Below are positions 1 to 6,596 of a DNA stretch of 64,000 nt, piece after piece (the first letter of the stretch is position 1; each line of letters starts with the position of its first letter). This DNA is from JBGAPI01 sp044221335 (lineage in GTDB: Bacteria; Pseudomonadota; Gammaproteobacteria; Xanthomonadales; Ahniellaceae), in the NCBI GenBank assembly GCA_044221335.1, contig JBGAPI010000025.1, positions 1 through 64,000 on the forward strand, written 5' to 3'. Under the pieces are notes generated by a model. It was given only the letters and a program-made list of their open reading frames with translations. It searched no databases and was not told the DNA's origin. The translations under genes and the position numbers were made by a program.

Positions 1-174
1 TGCGTCCGCAGTTCGGGAATTGAGCCCGAAAAGGGCGCGAGAAAGGTATGCGCGCAATGAAAAACCGCGAAATCAACGAACGAAGCCGACGGCGGCCTGC
101 TACGAAGCGGCTGACGTCGACTTGTTCAGACCTTCCCTAGCGCCGCTCTTCCGCCATCGCCAGCAGGGCAAGCC

Positions 175-220
175 GCCCGGACGCAGCCAGTAGCCCGGAC
201 TCAGCCAGCAGCCCGGACGG
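175..220. repeat. Tandem 18-bp repeats (about 2.5 units)
   Basis: Two 18-bp units beginning GCCCGGAC and differing at three positions (175-192, 193-210) are followed by a partial third unit (211-220). The rest of 1-462 holds no gene I can support; it is intergenic and ends in the palindromic repeat and the operator-like site listed next. Confidence 0.6.
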
Positions 221-257
221 AGCGCCAGCGGAATCCGGGACACGCGCCGCAACAATT

Positions 258-372
258 CCCGTCATTGCGAGCGCAGCGAAGCAATCCAGCGCCTTTGCTC
301 TGGCTCTGGTTCTGCCTCTGAGGTGACAAGAGCAAAGGCGCTGGATTGCTTCGCTGTGCTCGCAATGACGGA
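258..372. repeat. Palindromic intergenic repeat (inverted pair)
   Basis: Two near-identical arms of about 45 bp face each other: the left reads CATTGCGAGCGCAGCGAAGC and onward to CCAGCGCCTTTGCTC, the right is its reverse complement, separated by a short spacer rich in CTCTGG. The same unit recurs at 24403-24443 and in a cluster at 34656-34880, so this is a dispersed REP/MITE-like element. No coding signal is seen in it. Confidence 0.8.
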
Positions 373-435
373 GTTTCTTCTCGAACCCGAGCGCTCAGCC
401 CCGAACCCTTGACTCCCCCCGAAGCCGATCGCATA

Positions 436-453
436 ATTAGCACATTAGCTAAT
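436..453. promoter_or_regulatory. Candidate ArsR-family operator
   Basis: An AT-rich island in GC-rich surroundings contains ATTAG and CTAAT half-sites 8 bp apart, with the perfect 10-bp palindrome ATTAGCTAAT (444-453) inside. It ends 9 bp before the regulator start at 463, the position expected for an autorepressed ArsR/SdpR-type promoter. That it is bound by the product of 463-801 is inference. Confidence 0.5.
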
Positions 454-462
454 TTCAGACCC

Positions 463-801
463 ATGCACATCGATCGCCTGTTCGACGCCCTCGCCTCCGC
501 GCCGCGGCGGAAGATCCTCGCCTACCTGTCCGCGGACGAGCTCACCACCAGCGAGCTGGCGGAGCGCTTCGGGATGAGCGCGCCCACGGTGTCGCGGCAC
601 CTGTCGGTGCTGGAGAACGCCGGGCTGGTCAGTGCCGAGCGGCGCGGGCAGTTCGTCTACTACAGGCTCGAGCGCGAGCATCTCGCCAACACGCTGTCGG
701 GCTTCGTGTTCGAGATCTGCCCGGTCGGCAGGCCGCTGAAGCGCGAGGCCGAGCGGCGCGCCAGGTCTTCGAAGCTGGCACCCGCCGGAGGCCGCAAATG
801 A
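463..801 (+). CDS. ArsR-family winged-helix repressor
   Basis: A 112-residue protein that is almost entirely one winged-helix domain: an N-terminal helix (FDALASAPRRKILAYL), the helix-turn-helix (TTSELAERFGMSAPTVSRHLSVLENAGLV) and the wing (RRGQFVYYRLE). I see no cysteine pair suited to metal binding (the only Cys is near the C-terminus), so it resembles the SdpR-like non-metal ArsR group more than arsenic sensors. The start at 463 is preferred over an in-frame ATG at 346, which lies inside the repeat and would add 39 residues unlike the family. Its stop overlaps the desaturase start in ATGA, so it leads an operon of tightly coupled genes through 2455 and probably to 3487. Likely a repressor of that operon, acting at the palindrome just upstream. 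Confidence 0.85.
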   Translation: MHIDRLFDALASAPRRKILAYLSADELTTSELAERFGMSAPTVSRHLSVLENAGLVSAERRGQFVYYRLEREHLANTLSGFVFEICPVGRPLKREAERRARSSKLAPAGGRK

Positions 802-2072
802 TCCCCACGATGGCGAGCATGGAAGGGCACCGCGTCCACGCCGTCGCCGCGGCCGATGTGATCGACGGTGCGGTGCGCTGGTCACCGGCGAAATCGCTGT
901 GGTTTCTCGGCATGGCCGGCACCACCGTGCTCGTCGGCCCGGTCGTCGCTACGCCCGCGGCGCTCGCCCTGTTCGTCGTCGGCACCGGCGTCGTGTTGCT
1001 GTTCGGCCACTCGCTCGGCAGCCATCGCAAGCTGATCCACGACAGCTATGCCGCACCGCGCTGGCTCGAGTACCTGCTGGTCTACCTCGGCGTGCAGGTC
1101 GGGCTCGCCGGTCCGCTCGGCCTCCTGCGCCAGCACGAGCTGCGCGACTACGCACAGCGCCTGCCGGACTGTCACGACTATCTCCGTCACGGCCGCTCGC
1201 CCTGGGTCGACGCCTGGTGGCAGCTCAATTGCGAGCTTGCCCTCGCGCGGCCGCCGGTGATCCGGATCGAGGCTCGGATTGCCGACGATCGCTTCTACCG
1301 CTTCCTGGAACGCACCTGGATGGCGCAGCAGCTGCCGTGGGCCTTGCTGTTCTTCCTGCTCGGCGGCTGGGGCTTCGTGGTCTGGGGCGTGTGCGCTCGG
1401 GTGACCGCCGGCGTGTTCGGCCATTGGCTTATCGGCTACTTCGCGCACAACCAGGGAGGAATGCACCACCGCGTCGCCGGCGCCGCCGTGCAGGGCCGCA
1501 ACGTGCGGCTCGCCAGTCTTGTCACCATGGGTGAGAGCTGGCACAACAACCACCACGCCTTTCCCGGCTCGTCACGCCTCGGAATGTTCGCCGGCGAGTG
1601 GGATCCGGGCTGGTGGATGCTGGTGCTGATGGCGCGCGTCGGCCTGGTCCGGAATCTCCGGCACGCGCGCGACCTGCCGACGCGGCCGGAACTGGTCGCC
1701 GTCGACCGCACGGCGCATGTCGTTCCCGCGACGCCCCGGCCGCGGATCCCGTCACTCCGCGAGACCCTGCGTCTTTGCCGCGGCGACGACAGCGCGCCGC
1801 GACCGCTCCTGCGCTGGCCCGGCGTCCTGCTGTCGCGGCATCGCGCGGCGCGACTGTTCGGCCACGCGTTGCGGCTCCGGCATGATCCGCGAGCCGAACG
1901 TCTCACGCTGGAGACGGGCGGGCTCCGCATCCTCGGCTGGCCGGCGCTGCTGATCGCCACGGCTCGCCGCGCTCCGCTCGCGCGCGTCCTGGTCCTCGCA
2001 CTGCTGCCCCTGGCCCTGGCTGGCGAGCACCTGCGCGAACTCGTCACCGAACTCCCGGAGTCCGTGCCATGA
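798..2072 (+). CDS. Fatty acid desaturase-like membrane protein
   Basis: A 424-residue membrane protein with the three histidine clusters of the acyl-CoA/sphingolipid desaturase superfamily: HSLGSH near residues 71-76, HNQGGMHH near 216-223, and ESWHNNHH near 246-253. These ligate a di-iron centre. Hydrophobic segments flank the motifs (about 33-65, 88-110, 175-215). About 120 residues follow the last His box, including an Arg-rich stretch and a hydrophobic end, a longer tail than in a minimal desaturase. It starts within the stop of the ArsR gene (ATGA) and its own stop overlaps the next start the same way, so translation is coupled. Substrate is unknown; membrane acyl-chain desaturation is the family expectation. 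Confidence 0.8.
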   Translation: MIPTMASMEGHRVHAVAAADVIDGAVRWSPAKSLWFLGMAGTTVLVGPVVATPAALALFVVGTGVVLLFGHSLGSHRKLIHDSYAAPRWLEYLLVYLGVQVGLAGPLGLLRQHELRDYAQRLPDCHDYLRHGRSPWVDAWWQLNCELALARPPVIRIEARIADDRFYRFLERTWMAQQLPWALLFFLLGGWGFVVWGVCARVTAGVFGHWLIGYFAHNQGGMHHRVAGAAVQGRNVRLASLVTMGESWHNNHHAFPGSSRLGMFAGEWDPGWWMLVLMARVGLVRNLRHARDLPTRPELVAVDRTAHVVPATPRPRIPSLRETLRLCRGDDSAPRPLLRWPGVLLSRHRAARLFGHALRLRHDPRAERLTLETGGLRILGWPALLIATARRAPLARVLVLALLPLALAGEHLRELVTELPESVP

Positions 2073-2455
2073 GCCCCCCGAACGTCCCTGTCTGCATCGT
2101 GATCGACGGCCAGTGCCCGATCTGCGCGATGTACGGTCGGGCGGTCACCTCGTCCCTGGATGCGAGCGAGGCGCACATCCTCGACGGCCGCGAGGACAGC
2201 GCGGAGCGCCGCGGGCTCGCCGCCCTGGGGATCGACGTCGACGACGGCATGGTGGCGATCACCGCTTCCGGGCCGATCGCCGGCCGCGACGCGCTGGTGC
2301 ATCTGAGTCGCACACTGCCGGCCGGCTCGTCGTGGTTGCTGCGACTTTGCGCGGCACTGTTCCGCCACGAGGCGCTGGCGATCCTCGCCTATCCGGTCTT
2401 CAAGGGCGTGCGGCGGGTCGCATTGTGGGCGAAGGGAGTCGGCGCGATCCGCTAG
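2069..2455 (+). CDS. DCC-family (DUF393) thiol-disulfide oxidoreductase-like protein
   Basis: A 128-residue protein beginning with a short beta strand and the motif GQCPICAMY, matching the GxCxxC-type redox motif near the N-terminus of the DCC/DUF393 family. The later pattern (GRDALVHLSRTLP, then YPVFKGVRRVALWAKG) also fits the family, whose members are small putative thiol-disulfide oxidoreductases. The start overlaps the desaturase stop (ATGA), which argues for co-expression. Its redox partner cannot be read from the sequence. Confidence 0.7.
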   Translation: MSPPNVPVCIVIDGQCPICAMYGRAVTSSLDASEAHILDGREDSAERRGLAALGIDVDDGMVAITASGPIAGRDALVHLSRTLPAGSSWLLRLCAALFRHEALAILAYPVFKGVRRVALWAKGVGAIR

Positions 2456-2644
2456 CCCACGATGTCGGGGCGGCGGACGCAGCGATCTCCTCCGGGCGTG
2501 ACGGCCGCGACTTCCGCCGTCCCACAGGCCGCTCGTCGCGCCCCTCCGCCACTCGTTCCGCCGCCACCGCGCCTCGTCGCACCGCGACGGACCGCCGCGC
2601 GCCAAGTCCCCAGACTGCCCTCATCGCCCGGCCTGGAGCCCCCG

Positions 2645-3487
2645 TTGAGCGTCGTCGATCTCTCACCCGTGCCCCTCGGCATCGAAGCCACAGCGAAGCG
2701 TGGCGGCGCGAGCGCCGCTCTGCGACGCGCCGCAGCCGCCTGGGCCATCACGGCGCTGGCGGGCCAACTCGCCTTCGCCGCCTACATCACCCTGTACTTC
2801 GGCCGCGCGGCGCTCGCCGGACGCTGGCTCGACTGGAACCGCACGCTCGCCGTCGGCGTGGTGGCCGGCGACGGCTTCGGGAACGCGGTCCTCGGCGCGC
2901 ACCTGGCCGCCGCGGTGCTGCTGATGCTCTGCGGCCTCGTGCAGCTGCTGCCGGCGGTTCGCCGGCGCTGGCCGGGCTGGCATCGGTTCAGCGGGCGGGT
3001 CTTCCTCGTCGGCGCCCTGACCGGCGCCGCCGGCGGCCTGTACATGACCGCGACCCGGCCGGTGATCGGCGATGCCGCGCAGCACGCCCTGGTCAGCCTC
3101 AATGGCGCACTGATCGGGGTCGCGGCGGCGCTGGCCTGGCGCAATGCGCGATCCGGCCGCGTCGACCTGCATCGCCGCTGGGCGCTCCGCGCCTGGCTGC
3201 TGGTCAACGGCGTCTGGTTCTTCCGGATCGGGCTGATGCTGTGGCTGGTCGTCAACCGCGGGCCGGTCGGGTTCGACCCGAAGACGTTCACCGGCCCCTT
3301 CATCCTGGTGCTCTCCGCCGCGCAGTTCCTGCTGCCGCTGGCGCTGCTCGAGCTCTACCTCCGGGCGGAGCGCGGTCGTGACCCGGTGCTGCAATGGAGC
3401 GCCACGATCGTCCTCGCGGCTGCGACGCTGCTGACCGCCGCCGGCAGCGCGGCCGCCGCCGCGCTGATGTGGCTGCCTCGACTCTGA
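2645..3487 (+). CDS. DUF2306-type integral membrane protein
   Basis: A roughly 280-residue membrane protein with about seven hydrophobic helices. Features such as WPGWHRFSGRVFL and DLHRRWALRAWLLVNGVWFFRIGLMLW resemble DUF2306 proteins, whose His/Arg-rich loops recur across the family; function unknown. I chose a TTG start at 2645 because GGAG ends 6 bases before it (2635-2638). The frame is open back to an ATG at 2462, but that adds 61 Pro/Arg-rich residues that look non-coding and has no ribosome site. The gene sits 48 bp before the LytS-type kinase, an arrangement consistent with one transcription unit. Confidence 0.7.
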   Translation: MSVVDLSPVPLGIEATAKRGGASAALRRAAAAWAITALAGQLAFAAYITLYFGRAALAGRWLDWNRTLAVGVVAGDGFGNAVLGAHLAAAVLLMLCGLVQLLPAVRRRWPGWHRFSGRVFLVGALTGAAGGLYMTATRPVIGDAAQHALVSLNGALIGVAAALAWRNARSGRVDLHRRWALRAWLLVNGVWFFRIGLMLWLVVNRGPVGFDPKTFTGPFILVLSAAQFLLPLALLELYLRAERGRDPVLQWSATIVLAAATLLTAAGSAAAAALMWLPRL

Positions 3488-3535
3488 TCCGCGCCGGCCG
3501 CGAGCGCGCGACGACAGCTCGACTATGCTCGCGCG

Positions 3536-4618
3536 ATGAGTTCCCCGATCTCCCCGGCACCTGCCCGCGGCCTCGCCCTCGCCTTCCACTGGCGGCGCCT
3601 GCGTTTCGTGCTGCTCACCGCCGTCGCGTTCAGCCTGCCGCTGTCGATCGGCTGGACCGGTCCCTACCGCGTGCTGCTGTTCCGCCTGGTGACGATGAGC
3701 CTGGTCGCGCTGGCGGTCTTCGGGCTGTTCGAGCAATGGCCGCGCTCGCTGCCGCGCTGGATCGCGCGCTGGGTCCTGCAGGTGGTGGCCGTCGGCCTGT
3801 CGATCCCCGTCACGGTGTACCGGCTGTATGCGCTCACCAACGTCGCCGGGCAGCCGACGTTCTGGCACGACAACGAACGCGTCAGCGGCTTTTCCATGCT
3901 GTGCGCGCTCGGCATCTTCGTCGCGCCGTGGATCGCGCTGGGCGCCCTGGTGCGGCATAAGGACGCGCTGGCGCGACAGCAGGCGCTGGAACTGGACCTC
4001 GAGCGCAGCGAGGTCCTCCGTCAATCGACCCAGGCGCGGCTCAACCTGCTGCAGGCGCAGGTCGCGCCGCATTTCCTGTTCAACACGCTGGCCAACGTGC
4101 AGGCGCTGGTCGAGACCGGCTCGACCGAGGCACCGCGGGTGCTGGCGAGCCTGATCGCCTACCTGCGCGCCGCGGTGCCCCGGCTGGACGCGACGGCGAC
4201 GACGCTCGACACGCAGGTCGAACTGTCCCGCGCCTATCTCGAACTGATGCACCTCCGGATGCCGGACCGGCTCCGCTACGCCTTCGACATCGCCGACGAC
4301 GTCCGCCGCCAGCGCTGTCCGCCGATGACGCTGCAGACCCTGGTGGAGAACGCGGTGCGCCACGGCATCGATCCCAACGAGGACGGTGGCACGATCCGGA
4401 TCGAGGCGTTCCGGGACCTCGGCCACTGTGTCGTGCGGGTCATCGACAGCGGCGTCGGCCTCGCGGCGACGCAGGGCGGCCTCGGCACGGGCCTCGCCTC
4501 GCTGCGCGAACGGCTCGCCCTGATGTTCGGCGATCGCGCACGCCTCAACATCTGCGCCGAGGCGCCGCACGGCGTGCGCGCGGTGGTCGAGATGCCGCTC
4601 GACGAGGCGCCACGATGA
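3536..4618 (+). CDS. LytS-family sensor histidine kinase
   Basis: A 360-residue sensor kinase of the His_kinase/LytS group. The N-terminal half carries four predicted membrane helices (about 20-140) with little periplasmic domain. A short linker helix (about 145-170) leads to the phospho-acceptor motif PHFLFNTLANVQAL, with His179 as the likely acceptor. The ATP-binding domain has an N box (TLVENAVRHG) and G boxes (DSGVGLA, GTGLASLRERL). It overlaps the response regulator gene by 4 bases (ATGA). The signal is unknown; the membrane-buried input suggests a membrane-state or lipophilic cue, which would suit the desaturase and membrane proteins just upstream (inference). Confidence 0.9.
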   Translation: MSSPISPAPARGLALAFHWRRLRFVLLTAVAFSLPLSIGWTGPYRVLLFRLVTMSLVALAVFGLFEQWPRSLPRWIARWVLQVVAVGLSIPVTVYRLYALTNVAGQPTFWHDNERVSGFSMLCALGIFVAPWIALGALVRHKDALARQQALELDLERSEVLRQSTQARLNLLQAQVAPHFLFNTLANVQALVETGSTEAPRVLASLIAYLRAAVPRLDATATTLDTQVELSRAYLELMHLRMPDRLRYAFDIADDVRRQRCPPMTLQTLVENAVRHGIDPNEDGGTIRIEAFRDLGHCVVRVIDSGVGLAATQGGLGTGLASLRERLALMFGDRARLNICAEAPHGVRAVVEMPLDEAPR

Positions 4619-5409
4619 AGCGGACGCCGACCGCGCTGATCGCCGACGACGAGCCGCTGCTGCGCGACGCACTGCAGCGTCAGCTCGCCGCCGCCTGGCC
4701 GGAACTCGTGGTCGTGGCGGCGGCGCGCAACGGTCGCGACGCGCTGAAGCTGTTCGAGGCCAGGACGCCCGACGTGTGCTTCCTCGACGTCCACATGCCC
4801 GGGCTCTCCGGCATCGAAGCGGCGCGCGCGATCGGTCGCCGCGCGCACCTGGTGTTCGTCACCGCCTTCGACCACTACGCGGTCGAGGCCTTCCGCCAGG
4901 GAGCGCTCGACTATCTGGTGAAGCCGGTCGAACCCGAACGGCTGGCCGATACGGTCGCGCGGCTGCAGCAGCGGCTCGCCGCCGCGCAGCCGGCGCGCGA
5001 TTCCGGCGAATTGCTGGCGCAACTGGCCGATCAGATCGCGCGTCTCTCGGGCAGGAGCAGCGCGCCGCAAGCGCTGCGCTGGTTGCGGGCCTCGGTCGGC
5101 AATACGCTCCGGATGATCGCGGTCGACGACATCGATTTCCTGCGCTCGGACAGCAAGTACACGACCGTCGCCTGGCGCGGCGATGGCGGCCAGCCGGCCG
5201 AGGCCGTGGTGCGGGTCGCGCTGAAGGACCTGCTGGCGCAGCTCGACCCGGAAGCGTTCGTCCAGGTCCACCGCTCGGTGGTGGTCAGCCTTCGCGCCAT
5301 CGATCGCGTCACTCGCCACGACAACGAGACCGCCGAGATCCACCTTCGTGGCCGCCGCGAGACGCTGCCGGTCAGTCGCAGCTACCTCCACCTGTTCCGA
5401 CAGATGTAG
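4615..5409 (+). CDS. LytR/AlgR-family response regulator (LytTR DNA-binding)
   Basis: A 264-residue response regulator. The receiver domain (about 6-120) has acidic residues in IADDEP, the phospho-acceptor Asp58 in CFLDVHMPG, and the conserved Lys in YLVKPVEP. A linker rich in Ala/Gln leads to a LytTR domain (about 150-262) with the typical blocks VDDIDFLRSDSKYTTV, LKDLLAQLDPEAFVQVHRSVVV and LPVSRSYLHLFRQM. It is translationally coupled to the kinase at 3536-4618. Targets are unknown; LytTR proteins bind paired direct repeats, and none was confidently found upstream of 463 or 3536. Confidence 0.92.
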   Translation: MKRTPTALIADDEPLLRDALQRQLAAAWPELVVVAAARNGRDALKLFEARTPDVCFLDVHMPGLSGIEAARAIGRRAHLVFVTAFDHYAVEAFRQGALDYLVKPVEPERLADTVARLQQRLAAAQPARDSGELLAQLADQIARLSGRSSAPQALRWLRASVGNTLRMIAVDDIDFLRSDSKYTTVAWRGDGGQPAEAVVRVALKDLLAQLDPEAFVQVHRSVVVSLRAIDRVTRHDNETAEIHLRGRRETLPVSRSYLHLFRQM

Positions 5410-5508
5410 GGAGCGCGGACGGGACGCGGCGATCGTCACCGAGCGGCCTGTCCGGTCGCCCCCCGGATTCCCGTCTCCCGGCGCAGACCAACTGCCGGGC
5501 CCGCCGCC

Positions 5509-6573
5509 ATGTTCGATCGTCCGTTCCGCCACCTCGCGTTCACCGCCACCGCTTTCCTCGCCATGAGCAGCGTCGCCCAGGCCAAGCTCTGGTGCGTCGC
5601 CGACACCCAGCAACTGCGCTCGGCGCTGACCACCGCCCAGAGCAGTGTCGAGTCCGACGAGATCCGCCTCGTCAGCGGCTACATCACGACGGATCTGAGC
5701 TACGCCGGCGTCCGCTGGCGCTACCAGACCAGCAACAGCGGCGACCTCGACATGAGCGGCGGCTGGAACGGCGCCTGCACTGCCCATGGCAACGACCCGT
5801 CGGCGACGCGGCTCAATGCGGCCAGCTTCGGACCGGCCTTCGAGCTGGTGGTCGATGCCGGCGCGTCGCCGGGCATCCGCTTCAGCCGGTTCACCGTCCA
5901 GGACGGCGTCGCACCGGACTTCCAGACGGTCGGCGGTCTGTCGGTCCGGGTCGCCAGCGGCGCCGCACCGTCGATCCGGCTGGAACGGCTGATCCTGTTC
6001 CGCAACGCCAGCCTCAATCCCAACGGGGGCGGTCTCGGCGCCAGCGTCTCCGGCGGGCAGCTCTACGTCCTCGGCAACTGGATCCTGATGAACGACGCCA
6101 CCAGCGCCGCCGGCGGCGCGCTCACCGCGATCTTCCCCGGCACCGTGTACTTCAACCACAACACGGTGACGATGAACCGCTCCGACAATCCCAACGGTGT
6201 CGGCGGATTCACGCTGGCCGGTGTCGGCACCTACTGGCTGGCCAACAACGTGTTGCATGGCAACACCCGCCAGGGCGGCGTCCCGTCGGACCTGCGGGTC
6301 GACGACGGCCTCGGCATCCTGCGCAACAACCACATCGGCGCGCTCGCCGGCACTCCGGGCAGCAATTCCGGCATGAGCAGCGGCGATCCGCGATTCACGC
6401 CCGGTGGCTACGACGCGCCGACTGCGCTGTCGCCGCTGCGCAACTGCGGATTCCCGACGCCGAACGGCGGACTGCCGTCGACGAGCTTCCTCGGGGACGA
6501 GCGGGTCGCCGGCGGCACGGTCGACCGCGGCGCGTTCGAATTCCAGGAGATCTTCGGCAACAGCTTCGACTGA
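5509..6573 (+). CDS. Secreted beta-helix-like protein with EIFGNSFD tail
   Basis: A 354-residue exported protein. The signal peptide (to about residue 24, ending SSVAQA) precedes a mature part rich in Gly, Asn, Ser and Thr with periodic short beta segments (SVRVASGAAPSIRLERLILFRNAS, QLYVLGNWILMNDA, TVYFNHNTVTMNRS, YWLANNVLHGN), the pattern of right-handed parallel beta-helix proteins. The Cys pair near residues 28 and 84 may form a disulfide. It ends EIFGNSFD, resembling the short aromatic/acidic tails (IFxxGFE type) on many secreted proteins of Xanthomonadales; a sorting role is inferred only. It follows lytR by 99 bp on the same strand. No catalytic residues are recognisable. Confidence 0.7.
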   Translation: MFDRPFRHLAFTATAFLAMSSVAQAKLWCVADTQQLRSALTTAQSSVESDEIRLVSGYITTDLSYAGVRWRYQTSNSGDLDMSGGWNGACTAHGNDPSATRLNAASFGPAFELVVDAGASPGIRFSRFTVQDGVAPDFQTVGGLSVRVASGAAPSIRLERLILFRNASLNPNGGGLGASVSGGQLYVLGNWILMNDATSAAGGALTAIFPGTVYFNHNTVTMNRSDNPNGVGGFTLAGVGTYWLANNVLHGNTRQGGVPSDLRVDDGLGILRNNHIGALAGTPGSNSGMSSGDPRFTPGGYDAPTALSPLRNCGFPTPNGGLPSTSFLGDERVAGGTVDRGAFEFQEIFGNSFD

Positions 6574-6596
6574 TCGCCGCGAACGGACGGCGCCCC

